A model generated the notes under the pieces. The model worked only from the letters and a program-made list of their open reading frames with translations. It was not told the DNA's origin and ran no database searches. A program made the translations under genes and the position numbers. 64,000 nucleotides of DNA, taken from assembly GCA_030728985.1 (NCBI GenBank), contig JANQYI010000009.1, forward strand, positions 124,001 through 188,000, in the 5' to 3' direction. Below, in pieces: positions 39,296-48,145 of this stretch (positions are counted from its first letter, which is position 1; each line of letters begins with the position of its first letter). The stretch is from Burkholderiaceae bacterium. Lineage in GTDB: Bacteria > Pseudomonadota > Gammaproteobacteria > Burkholderiales > Burkholderiaceae_B.

Positions 39296-40566
39296 GCCTG
39301 ACCATGCTGATTACGATGATGCTTTGCTTTACGCTGACGATTTCTGTCGCAGTATCGATCGGACTGGCTGCTGTATTGGGTATTCAGGTCGCCAACATCA
39401 ATATGTTAATAGCAGTCAAAGAGATGTTTAACTCTCTTAACAAATTTCCTTTGGCAGCGATTCCCTTTTTTATTCTCGCTGGCAATCTCATGGAAACGGG
39501 CGGTATTTCGCGACGGCTGGTGGAGTTCGCTAAAAGTATTGTGGGTGGAGTGCAAGGCGGACTGCCAATGACTTGTGTGCTGACCTGCATGATTTTTGCG
39601 GCAGTATCGGGTTCGAGCGTAGCGACAACCTTTGCCATTGGAGCCATCTTAATTCCAGCCCTGATCAAGCACGGCTACCCCACGAACTACGCGGCTGCCC
39701 TTCAAGCGACAAGCGCGGAATTGGGCGTCGTGATACCTCCGTCTATTCCTCTCATTTTATATGGTGTAGCGGCAGAGGTATCGATCGGAGAATTATTTGT
39801 CGCAGGGTTTGGTCCAGGTATTTTTATCGGTTTATCTCTGATGCTGTTTGTCCACCTTTACTGCCGATGGAAAGGCTGGGGCAAGAACGACGGCGACGGC
39901 AGATTGAGTGTTGGACATGCCACCATTCAAGCAGCTTGGGCCTTATTGATGCCCGTCATCATCTTAGGTGGTATTTATGGCGGAATATTCACGCCAACCG
40001 AAGCCGCGGCTGTTGCCGTTTTTTACGCCCTCTTCGTCGGCATGGTGGTGTATCGCGAAATTAAGCCGCAGAATTTATTTTCAGTTCTCAAAAAATCTGT
40101 CGTGTCTAGCGCGGTCATCATGTTCATCATCGCTAACGCTGGATTATTTGCATTTTTATTAACGCGAGCAGGCGTCCCTGGTGATATCGGACGTTGGCTT
40201 AGTGTGGTGCTAGATTCTCCTGTCATGTTTTTACTAGGTGTCAATATCGCCCTGTTTGTGATTGGCATGTTTATTGAAACCAGCGCGGCAATCCTTGTCT
40301 TGGCTCCCATCCTGGTGCCGGTTGCGATGCATTTTGGTGTCGATCCCGTCCACTTCGGACTGATTATGGTGATTAACCTTGCCATGGGGATGATCACGCC
40401 TCCTTTCGGCGTGAACTTGTTCGCCGCTTGTACAATCGCGCGAATCTCTATCGATCAAATCATTGGGCGACTCGTTCCTTTTATTGTGGTGATATTTTGT
40501 TGCCTGATGATGGTCACTTACTTTCCTTCCATCTCACTGACCTTGAGGGATTTAGTTTACAAGTGA
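39292..40566 (+). CDS. TRAP transporter large permease (DctM)
   Basis: 424 aa; FPLAAIPFFILAGNLMETGGISRRLVEFAKSIVG, AAVSGSSVATTFAIGAILIPALI; overlaps dctQ by 4 bp. Confidence 0.93.
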   Translation: MSLTMLITMMLCFTLTISVAVSIGLAAVLGIQVANINMLIAVKEMFNSLNKFPLAAIPFFILAGNLMETGGISRRLVEFAKSIVGGVQGGLPMTCVLTCMIFAAVSGSSVATTFAIGAILIPALIKHGYPTNYAAALQATSAELGVVIPPSIPLILYGVAAEVSIGELFVAGFGPGIFIGLSLMLFVHLYCRWKGWGKNDGDGRLSVGHATIQAAWALLMPVIILGGIYGGIFTPTEAAAVAVFYALFVGMVVYREIKPQNLFSVLKKSVVSSAVIMFIIANAGLFAFLLTRAGVPGDIGRWLSVVLDSPVMFLLGVNIALFVIGMFIETSAAILVLAPILVPVAMHFGVDPVHFGLIMVINLAMGMITPPFGVNLFAACTIARISIDQIIGRLVPFIVVIFCCLMMVTYFPSISLTLRDLVYK

Positions 40567-40610
40567 GTGCAGCATCATTGATTTGCTGCGCACTGCAGAG
40601 GTCGATCACC

Positions 40611-41147
40611 ATGAAGACGCCTACGACCATTTATTACGGACACGCTCCGACCCCCTTTGGCACCGGACTGATCGGCTGGACTGAGCAGGGTCTTTTGCTG
40701 CTGCACCTACAGCAAACAAGAAATACGCAGCTTCATGAAACGCTGTCTTCGGCCTACCCGGATAGCATCCTGATCCATTCCGGCCGCGAAGCCATCGAAA
40801 GACTTGATCAAGCTTTCCAGTATGGTCGACCTGGTCATGCTTTACACAAGCCCGCACTCATGCTGCAGGGCACTGCGTTTCAGCTCAAAGTCTGGCAAGC
40901 CCTAAGAGGTATACCCTTCGGAGAGGTCCGAACGTATGGAGCCCTCGCTGAATCGCTCGGACACCCGGGAGCTGCACGCGCGGTCGGCACCGCCATCGCG
41001 GCCAATCAACTCGCCTATGTCATCCCTTGTCACCGCGTCATACGCGCCTCTGGCGATAGCGGTCAATACCGCTGGGGAGCCGAACGAAAGGCTCAAATGC
41101 TTGCTTGGGAAACCCGCCAACTTGCGGACTCGCACGCCGCCCGTTAG
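40611..41147 (+). CDS. ogt: Methylated-DNA--[protein]-cysteine S-methyltransferase
   Basis: ORF track 40428..41147; start MKTPTTIYYGHAPTP. FGEVRTYGALAESLGHPGAARAVGTAIAANQLAYVIPCHRVI active site PCHR. Confidence 0.92.
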   Translation: MKTPTTIYYGHAPTPFGTGLIGWTEQGLLLLHLQQTRNTQLHETLSSAYPDSILIHSGREAIERLDQAFQYGRPGHALHKPALMLQGTAFQLKVWQALRGIPFGEVRTYGALAESLGHPGAARAVGTAIAANQLAYVIPCHRVIRASGDSGQYRWGAERKAQMLAWETRQLADSHAAR

Positions 41148-41186
41148 CATTTGACGACAATTTCACCAAAACAAGGACACAGACAC

Positions 41187-42299
41187 ATGAGTCAGCTGTT
41201 TACGCCTATCAATATCGGCCCGCTTACACTCCCGAATCGCATCGTCATTGCACCGATGTGCCAGTACTCGGCAGAACATGGCAAAACGACTGACTGGCAT
41301 ACGATACACCTTGGCCATATGGCGCTCTCAGGCGCAGGTTTGCTTATTATCGAGGCGACAGCCGTTGAGGATATCGGACGGATTACGCATGGCTGCGTGG
41401 GTCTCTACTCCGATGAGACCGAGGCAGCGCTCAAAAAGACCATTGACATCGTGCGGCAATACGCGTCCATGCCCATCATGATTCAGCTGGCGCACGCAGG
41501 TCGCAAGGGTTCAAGCGCCCGCCCCTGGGAAGGTGGACAACTGATTTCGCTCAAGGACGGAGGCTGGCAATCGGTCGGCCCCTCCGCCATCCCACAACTG
41601 CCAACGGAAACACCCCCGCTAGCCCTCGACAAGGCGGGCCTGGCCCGTATTCGCGAGGCCTTTGTGGACTCTGCCAAGCGCGCTCTACGTATCGGTTTTG
41701 ACGGGATCGAATTGCACGGCGCGCACGGTTATCTATTGCACCAGTTTTTATCTCCGATCGCCAACCAGCGTACGGACGAGTACGGTGGCTCGCTGGCTAA
41801 CCGCATGCGCTTTCCACTCGAGGTCTTCGACGCAGTGCGTGCCATCACGCCAAAGACAACGAGTCTGGGAATCCGCATCTCAGCGACGGATTGGGCCGAA
41901 GGTGGCTGGACACCAGAGCAAAGCGTTGAGTTTTGCAATATGTTGAAAGCCCGTGGCTGCGACTTTATCGATGTGTCGAGCGGCGGAGTTTCACACCAGC
42001 AAAAAATCCCTTTAGGTCCAAAATATCAGGTGCCGCTGGCCACGACGATCAAAAAAGGCACGGGACTGCCCACCATGGCAGTAGGACTCATTACCGAGGC
42101 CAAAGAGGCCGAGGAAATCATCGCCACCGGCGAAGCCGATATGGTAGCGCTTGCGCGTGGCATGCTGTATGACCCGCGCTGGCCTTGGCACGCTGCGGCT
42201 GAGTTGGGTGCCTCCATTCAGGCACCCAAACAATACTGGCGTTCACAGCCGCGCGGTTTGACCACCCTGTTTGGTGATGCCAAAACAGGCGGACGTTAA
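41187..42299 (+). CDS. NADH:flavin oxidoreductase/NADH oxidase (OYE family, YqjM-like)
   Basis: ORF track 41151..42299; start MSQLFTPINIGPLTLPNRIVIAPMCQYSAEHGKTTDWH; GFDGIELHGAHGYLLHQFLSPIANQRTDEYGGS. Confidence 0.93.
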   Translation: MSQLFTPINIGPLTLPNRIVIAPMCQYSAEHGKTTDWHTIHLGHMALSGAGLLIIEATAVEDIGRITHGCVGLYSDETEAALKKTIDIVRQYASMPIMIQLAHAGRKGSSARPWEGGQLISLKDGGWQSVGPSAIPQLPTETPPLALDKAGLARIREAFVDSAKRALRIGFDGIELHGAHGYLLHQFLSPIANQRTDEYGGSLANRMRFPLEVFDAVRAITPKTTSLGIRISATDWAEGGWTPEQSVEFCNMLKARGCDFIDVSSGGVSHQQKIPLGPKYQVPLATTIKKGTGLPTMAVGLITEAKEAEEIIATGEADMVALARGMLYDPRWPWHAAAELGASIQAPKQYWRSQPRGLTTLFGDAKTGGR

Positions 42300-42778
42300 T
42301 CCCGGAAATTATTGAACTGAAGCGGCAGTGGCACATCCACTTTTTTTAGCAACGCGATCGCCTCTTGGAGGTCGTCGCGTTTTTTACCCGTCACGCGTAA
42401 TTTTTCACCCGTGATTTGTGACTCGACCTTGAGTTTGGCCTCTTTCATGGCCGCAATCAGTTTTTTAGAGATCGGCTGCTCGATACCTTGTTTGATCGTA
42501 ATTTTTTGACGGGCGCCTCCCAAGTTTTCCAAGGGGTCCGCGATATCCATGGAGCGAACATCGATCCCACGCGCACTCAAGCGACTGCGCAAAATATCCA
42601 GCATCTGTTTGAGTTGAAAAGCGCTCGAGGCGGCCTGGGTCACGACAAATCCCTCAAGCTCGAATTTGGCGTCGGTGCCCTTAAAGTCAAAACGGGTCGA
42701 TAGCTCGCGATTGGCTTGATCGACGGCGTTGGTCAACTCGTGTTTATCGACCTCAGAAACCACATCAAAAGAAGGCAT
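42296..42778 (-). CDS. YajQ family nucleotide/cyclic-di-GMP-binding protein
   Basis: MPSFDVVSEVDKHELTNAVDQANRELSTRFDFKGTDAKFEL, GKKRDDLQEAIALLKKVDVPLPLQFNNFRD. Confidence 0.95.
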   Translation of the reverse strand: MPSFDVVSEVDKHELTNAVDQANRELSTRFDFKGTDAKFELEGFVVTQAASSAFQLKQMLDILRSRLSARGIDVRSMDIADPLENLGGARQKITIKQGIEQPISKKLIAAMKEAKLKVESQITGEKLRVTGKKRDDLQEAIALLKKVDVPLPLQFNNFRD

Positions 42779-42848
42779 AACGAAATCCTGACAAAAGTAA
42801 GAAGTTCATTTTAGAATACAACGACCATAGATACGTAGGAAGACCAGC

Positions 42849-43709
42849 ATGGCAGACTGTACTGGCGTCATCAGCCAGATGTATATATATCCAGTGAAGT
42901 CTTGTGCGGGCATCGAAGTCTCGGAGTCCCTCCTTCACAAAACGGGGCTTTCCTATGACCGTGAGTGGATGATTGTCGACCAGGACGGTCAGTTTGTGAC
43001 GCAGCGTCAGATTCCGCACATGGTGTGGATCACCCCCAGACTGACCGCAGACGCCTTATATCTGAGCGCCCCCGACCACCCTGAGGTCAGGGTCGCACTC
43101 AATACTGGTGGTACCCCCAGACAAGTGACAGTCTGGCGCGACACCCTGATCGGCGACGATATGGGGGACGACGCCGCGGCCTGGCTCGATGTTTTTTTGT
43201 CTGTGCCGGGCAAGCAGTATCGCTTGATTCGGTTCTCACCCCAGTCCACCCGAATCTCCGCCAGAGAGTGGACCGGTGAACTCGTGGCGCACAACATGTT
43301 TAGCGATGGCTTTGCGCTACTCGTTGTGACGCAACGCGCCTTGGAGGTGTTCAATGAGCGTCTCATAGAGCACGGGCATGACCCGGTCGATATGTTGCGC
43401 TTTCGGCCCAATCTCGTACTCGAGGGTCTAGACGCGCACGCCGAGGACGAGCTTGCCAATATGATGCTCCATACTGCGAGCGGACTGATCGACCTCAAAT
43501 TGGTCAAACCCTGTGGCCGTTGCCCCATCCCAAATATCGACCCTTATACCGCCACAAGCGCACCCGAAGTCATGGAAACTCTGGCCACCTACCGTCGCTT
43601 GAATCAGATGCAAGATGCGATCTGTTTTGGTATGAATGGCATCGTATTGACGGGCGCAGGGCAAATGATCCGCGTCGGTCAACCCTTTGAGGCTGAACTG
43701 GCTGTTTGA
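42849..43709 (+). CDS. MOSC domain-containing protein
   Basis: ISQMYIYPVKSCAGIEVSES N-terminal beta-barrel; LVKPCGRCPIPNIDP Cys-containing MOSC core. Confidence 0.92.
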   Translation: MADCTGVISQMYIYPVKSCAGIEVSESLLHKTGLSYDREWMIVDQDGQFVTQRQIPHMVWITPRLTADALYLSAPDHPEVRVALNTGGTPRQVTVWRDTLIGDDMGDDAAAWLDVFLSVPGKQYRLIRFSPQSTRISAREWTGELVAHNMFSDGFALLVVTQRALEVFNERLIEHGHDPVDMLRFRPNLVLEGLDAHAEDELANMMLHTASGLIDLKLVKPCGRCPIPNIDPYTATSAPEVMETLATYRRLNQMQDAICFGMNGIVLTGAGQMIRVGQPFEAELAV

Positions 43710-43814
43710 CCCGCCTGAGCTAAGAAGTCTTGCAAGGAGCCGCACAATGTTAAGCTTGAGTCGACTATTTCTTCCAAAGGCTTTGACGCAAATCCGCACA
43801 AGGATGCCACTCTC

Positions 43815-43973
43815 ATGATCATGATGCTGCCTTTTTTAACCGCTCTGGTCACCATAGTCTTGGCGATACGTGGCGCCAGAATGCCCGCGATCATCGGCTG
43901 GGGCGTGACTTTTATTATCTTTGTGGTGTGGCTGCAGTACCACATGACAGACAAACTCAATCTTTCTTTCTGA
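43815..43973 (+). CDS. DUF5993-like small membrane protein
   Basis: 52 aa ORF below the track cutoff: MIMMLPFLTALVTIVLAIRGARMPAIIGWGVTFIIFVVWLQYHMTDKLNLSF; two hydrophobic segments, directly upstream of dsbB. Confidence 0.72.
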   Translation: MIMMLPFLTALVTIVLAIRGARMPAIIGWGVTFIIFVVWLQYHMTDKLNLSF

Positions 43974-43981
43974 GGTCGGTC

Positions 43982-44578
43982 ATGGATTATTCAAGTCGCA
44001 CGCACAGCGCAACGGGTCAAGGTTTATCATTTTGGTTTAACGCCCTAGCCCTGGCGGGTGTCTGCGGCTCGCTACTGATGGCACTGTATTGGCAAGTCGT
44101 ATTTAACGAACTGCCCTGCCCGCTCTGTCAGCTGCAGCATGTCGCACTCACGCTGGCCGGGATCGGCATGATGCTCAATGTTCGCTTTGGTCCCTCCGCC
44201 GTGCACTACGCCATCATCCTGGCCTCTGCACTTGGAGGGGCTGTAGCCTCAGCGCGTCAAGTCTTGTTGCATATCGCGCCCGGTGACACTGGCTATGGCT
44301 CGACGCTTTTTGGACTGCACTTTTATACCTGGGGCTTTATTTCTTTTGTCCTGATGCTGGTGTTTTGCACTGTGATGCTGTGCATCGATCGCAATCAGCT
44401 CTCAGCGCCACGTGTGCAACTCTCGAACCGTCCTCAAGCGAATACGCGCATCGCCTTTCTCTTGATGGGTCTCTTTGTGCTGATCACCATCGCTAACCTC
44501 ATCAGCGCGCTCATGGTCTGTCAATTTGGTTCCTGCCCGGACAATCCGACCGAGTATCTCTGGAAATTTGGCTTTTGA
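43982..44578 (+). CDS. dsbB: Disulfide bond formation protein B
   Basis: ORF track 43928..44578; start MDYSSRT. ELPCPLCQLQHVAL motif (CPLC), four TM segments, second Cys pair region ending VCQFGSCPD. Confidence 0.85.
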   Translation: MDYSSRTHSATGQGLSFWFNALALAGVCGSLLMALYWQVVFNELPCPLCQLQHVALTLAGIGMMLNVRFGPSAVHYAIILASALGGAVASARQVLLHIAPGDTGYGSTLFGLHFYTWGFISFVLMLVFCTVMLCIDRNQLSAPRVQLSNRPQANTRIAFLLMGLFVLITIANLISALMVCQFGSCPDNPTEYLWKFGF

Positions 44579-45471
44579 ATCTCTCCGACATCTTGAAATA
44601 TCGCGCGCTGGGTTTTTTTTTAGCGTTCATCGCGCTTGTAACACTGATCTTGACCACGTCCGCGCATGCGGCACCATATTCATCAGCGCAACTCCAGAGT
44701 CTGCATCACCCTGTTCCGGGCGGTGTCGCGGTGATCGAAATTACCGGAATCCCTAAGGGTAAGCATCCGGCACCGAGTGCTCGCTACCTAAACAAACCCG
44801 TGCTGGTCACACCAACCGATGCGGGTCAATGGGTCGCGATTGTAGGTATTCCGCTCTCCGTCCCGCTTGCACCGCAATCACTCGAGATCACGCTGGGCGG
44901 AAAAAAAACGACCCAAATATTTGCGATCCGCGACAAAAAATATCGTGAGCAGCGCATCAAACTTAAAACAAACAAGCACGTCGACCTGAGCCCGCAAGAC
45001 CTCGCGCGCTTTGAACGGGAGAAAAAACTGCAAGACGACGCCTATCAGCAATTCAGCGCGCAATTACCAAGCAATCTGCTTCTGGATCGTCCTGTTAAAG
45101 GACCTCTGTCGAGCCCCTTTGGTCTGAAGCGATTCTTTAATGATCAGCCCCGAGCGCCCCACTCAGGACTCGACTTTGCCGTCCCGACGGGCACGCCTGT
45201 TCAGGCTCCGGCCGCGGGCCGCGTTATTTTGGTCGGAGATTATTTTTTTAATGGCAAAACCGTTTTTGTCGATCACGGTCAAGGCATGATCAGTATGTTC
45301 TGTCACTTATCTGTCATCGATGTCAAGCCCGGTCAGTCCATCGCACGCGGTCAAGTCCTAGGGCAGGTCGGTGCGACAGGGCGCGTCACGGGCGCACATC
45401 TACACTGGAATGTGAGTTTGAACGATGCACGGGTCGATCCGGCTATTTTCATCGGCATGTTTACGCCTTAA
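44575..45471 (+). CDS. M23 family metallopeptidase (LytM domain, secreted)
   Basis: TTG start overlapping the dsbB stop; signal peptide; HSGLDFAVPTGTPVQAPAAGRVILVGDYFFNGKTVFVDHGQGMISMFCHL...TGAHLHWNV. Confidence 0.9.
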   Translation: MNLSDILKYRALGFFLAFIALVTLILTTSAHAAPYSSAQLQSLHHPVPGGVAVIEITGIPKGKHPAPSARYLNKPVLVTPTDAGQWVAIVGIPLSVPLAPQSLEITLGGKKTTQIFAIRDKKYREQRIKLKTNKHVDLSPQDLARFEREKKLQDDAYQQFSAQLPSNLLLDRPVKGPLSSPFGLKRFFNDQPRAPHSGLDFAVPTGTPVQAPAAGRVILVGDYFFNGKTVFVDHGQGMISMFCHLSVIDVKPGQSIARGQVLGQVGATGRVTGAHLHWNVSLNDARVDPAIFIGMFTP

Positions 45472-45501
45472 ACAACTTCAGAGCGGCTCAAGGGAAACAC
45501 C

Positions 45502-46116
45502 ATGTCAATCATCTTCATCCGCCACGGCGAAACCTTGTTGAATGCGGCACGCACGATTCAGCCTGCGGATACGCCGCTCGCCCCCCGAGGCCATGCACAA
45601 GCCGAGCGCGTCGCTGAACGCGTTCGCGCACTCAAACCCGCGGCACTTCTCGCCAGCGACATGCCACGGGCCTGGCAAACCGCACAAGCGATTGGAGTCA
45701 GTACCGGACTCACCCCAATCAAGACCCCGCTACTTTGGGAGCGCAACTTCGGAGACTTACGAGGACGGCCCTACGACACCTTGAGTTTCAACGCCATGGA
45801 AATGGTTGAGGCGCCCCCGAATGGCGAGTCAATGGAAACCTTTCATCAACGTGTCGCCGAGGCGCTCGCTTATGCTGCGACACTCAGAGCGTCTCTGGAT
45901 GGTCCGCTGATTGTCGTCAGTCATGGCTTGGTGATTCGAGCATTGCTGGAAAACAATATCGAACTTGGTGAACATACGGTGCCTGAGCGCATCGGCAATA
46001 CCGCTATCACCGCGATTAGCACTCAAACACCTCACCGCGCCGAGCTGGTGAACTGCACCGTCCACTTGCTTGGCACCGGACTCGAGGAGGATGGCCACAG
46101 CCTCTCCGGTGGCTAA
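45502..46116 (+). CDS. Histidine phosphatase family protein
   Basis: IIFIRHGETLLNAARTIQPADTPLAPRGHAQAERVAE RHGE motif; VVSHGLVIRALL. Confidence 0.92.
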   Translation: MSIIFIRHGETLLNAARTIQPADTPLAPRGHAQAERVAERVRALKPAALLASDMPRAWQTAQAIGVSTGLTPIKTPLLWERNFGDLRGRPYDTLSFNAMEMVEAPPNGESMETFHQRVAEALAYAATLRASLDGPLIVVSHGLVIRALLENNIELGEHTVPERIGNTAITAISTQTPHRAELVNCTVHLLGTGLEEDGHSLSGG

Positions 46117-46148
46117 ACCCGCGCCTCTAAGGTCTCACGCCAGGCGTC

Positions 46149-46910
46149 TCAAGCGGCATACCGCGCGCGCCACATCAGAAAAAGCTCTAGCTGTGTCAGT
46201 TCTTTGGAACCCAGGGCATAAGGCTCTGCACGCACACCTGTCATGCAGTTGCGCAGACGGCGTTGCAGTGAACCCACTGTTTGCCATTCGAGTCGGTAAA
46301 TCGGGTATCCCGTGGGATGCGCTTCGGGAATAAAATTTCCTCCAAGCTTGAGTCCTGCGCGCTCCGTGTGACATTGTGCACAGGACAAATTGAGCTGCCC
46401 TATTCGTTGCTCATAGAGTCGTTGCCCGGCGTCGAGGTCTTGCGCGTTGAGCGGCGAACGCGACACCGTAATGGGCATGCCTTTGGAGGCGTGACCGATG
46501 AATGTCGCCAAAGACAATAACGGTTTGCTCTCCATCGCGAGTGGCGCAGCCTGCTGCTTGGCCTCGCGGCACATATTGATCTGACCTTCGAGACTCAATA
46601 ACTGGTGATGCACAACTTTAGGAAAGCTCGCTGCCACCCCTTTCATCGAGGAAGAAGCCTCTCCATGACATTGCGCACACGAAACATTTTTTTGCCCTGA
46701 CGGGGTATTCCACAGTGCCTGCCCATCCAGCACCCAGAAGGTCGCAGGGTTGAGCGTCTCGTCATCCTGCATTTCACGCGTGGACGGCGACATCAATGCG
46801 TAACTCGACTGTCGCTGAGCTAGAGGCGCCTCTGACGCTGTCGATGTTTGTGGCCAAACGATTTGCGCGACAAACAAAAAGAAAAGCGTACAAACAGAAA
46901 ACACGCTCAC
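46149..46910 (-). CDS. soxA: Sulfur oxidation c-type cytochrome SoxA (diheme)
   Basis: GTG start; two CXXCH motifs (CAQCHGE, CAQCHTE), C-terminal LRNCMTGVRAEPYALGSKELTQLELFLMWRA typical of SoxA. Confidence 0.88.
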   Translation of the reverse strand: MSVFSVCTLFFLFVAQIVWPQTSTASEAPLAQRQSSYALMSPSTREMQDDETLNPATFWVLDGQALWNTPSGQKNVSCAQCHGEASSSMKGVAASFPKVVHHQLLSLEGQINMCREAKQQAAPLAMESKPLLSLATFIGHASKGMPITVSRSPLNAQDLDAGQRLYEQRIGQLNLSCAQCHTERAGLKLGGNFIPEAHPTGYPIYRLEWQTVGSLQRRLRNCMTGVRAEPYALGSKELTQLELFLMWRARYAA

Positions 46911-46914
46911 GAGA

Positions 46915-47244
46915 TCATGTCACCGTAAGCGTACTGGTCATATTGGAGGCATAGCCGTTATCACCCGTCCATTTGAATTCGAGCTTGCCGGTTTGGGTCG
47001 CTACCGTAAAAAAACTAAAGGTAGGATTCGCGCCCATCGCGGGATGCAACTCAGCGCGAAAGACCTCCACACCATCATAGATGCATACAAAATCGCGAAT
47101 GATGTCACGCGCCACGCGTACACCGCGATCGGTGTGCCTGAAACCTGATTCCATATCATGCTGAACAATCACGCGAATCGGAACAATTTCGCCCTTTGTC
47201 GCAGTCTTGGGCATGGAAACGACGGTGCGGGAGGTTTTGCTCAT
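46915..47244 (-). CDS. soxZ: Thiosulfate oxidation carrier complex protein SoxZ
   Basis: MPKTATKGEIVPIRVIVQHDMESGFRHTD, VFRAELHPAMGANPTFSFFTVATQTGKLEFKWTGDNG. Confidence 0.9.
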   Translation of the reverse strand: MSKTSRTVVSMPKTATKGEIVPIRVIVQHDMESGFRHTDRGVRVARDIIRDFVCIYDGVEVFRAELHPAMGANPTFSFFTVATQTGKLEFKWTGDNGYASNMTSTLTVT

Positions 47245-47693
47245 ATCAGCACATCCTCAGTACAGGCCGCAAGGGTGACCACCGTATCCGCATGACCCTG
47301 CCAGAACGACCCATCATTCATTTCAGCGATCGCCCAAAGGCGTTGCGATGTCAACAAGCGGATCCGCGTACTGACTTGCGCACGGCCGGCGCGGGCACCC
47401 AAATTAAAACTGACAATATTGGGCAACGGATTTTTCTCAGAAATAATATGAATGGCTTTTACGAAGTCCGTCGATGTCATCGGACTTTCCACCGAGACGG
47501 TCATGGGCACCAGATTGCCGTTTTCGACTAGCGGTGCGATATCGAGCGTGACTCGACCCACGCGAGGGTCAGCTTGACCGACGATCTTTTTGATTGTCTC
47601 GACGGCTTCGCTCGTCGTCGCTTGGGCATTTAACCAAGGTACGACGCTCACAGATCCGAGTGCCACAATGAAGCTTCTACGACTTGTGCTCAT
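47241..47693 (-). CDS. soxY: SoxY-family carrier protein with non-canonical C-terminus
   Basis: SoxY core DPRVGRVTLDIAPLVENGNLVPMTVSVESPMTSTDFVKAIHIISEKNPLPNIVSFNLGARAGRAQVSTRIRLLTSQRLWAIAEMNDGSFW; C-terminus VTLAACTEDVLI instead of VTIGGCGG. Confidence 0.88.
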   Translation of the reverse strand: MSTSRRSFIVALGSVSVVPWLNAQATTSEAVETIKKIVGQADPRVGRVTLDIAPLVENGNLVPMTVSVESPMTSTDFVKAIHIISEKNPLPNIVSFNLGARAGRAQVSTRIRLLTSQRLWAIAEMNDGSFWQGHADTVVTLAACTEDVLI

Positions 47694-48145
47694 GGTTTTA
47701 AGCTCACTAAAAATGCCACGACGTCCTCGATTTCCTGTGCAGTCAGAATGGTTTTATCGGCGAACTGAGAACCAATCCGAGAACCGTGGTTCTTTTTGAA
47801 ATACGGTGGCATGATCGTGTTTGGATTAAAGCGGCTCGCGTCGACAATACGCGCCCGCAGCTGCTCGGGTGAAAGTCTCGCCGCGCTTATCGCCAGATCA
47901 GGCGCCAGATTTCCCTGAAAACGTTCTTCGGGGAAAGGTCCACTATGACACAAGATACACAAACCGCTCTGGCGACTCAAGATAATCAATCGCCCCCGCG
48001 CAGGATCACCAGGGGCGCCAGAAAGGGAGTCCGCAATGACCTCCCCTTCAGTGACTTTTACATCGACCTGCTGAGCCAGAGTGATCGCTGGTGCCGCCAA
48101 CACAAAACATGCTGTCAACAACCAATTTATCACTCCATGCGTCAT
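47690..48145 (-). CDS. soxX: Sulfur oxidation c-type cytochrome SoxX (monoheme)
   Basis: GDPARGRLIILSRQSGLCILCHSGPFPEERFQGNLAPDLAISAARLSPEQLRARIVDASRFNPNTIMPPYFK; one CXXCH. Confidence 0.9.
   Translation of the reverse strand: MTHGVINWLLTACFVLAAPAITLAQQVDVKVTEGEVIADSLSGAPGDPARGRLIILSRQSGLCILCHSGPFPEERFQGNLAPDLAISAARLSPEQLRARIVDASRFNPNTIMPPYFKKNHGSRIGSQFADKTILTAQEIEDVVAFLVSLKP

Noticed and set aside
47241-47300. Frameshift or sequencing error in soxY hiding a normal GGCGG tail
   Set aside because: The reading frame keeps VTLAAC in register with canonical VTIGGC, and the following stop forms an ATGA overlap with soxZ as expected for intact coupled genes. Resequencing would still be a sensible control.
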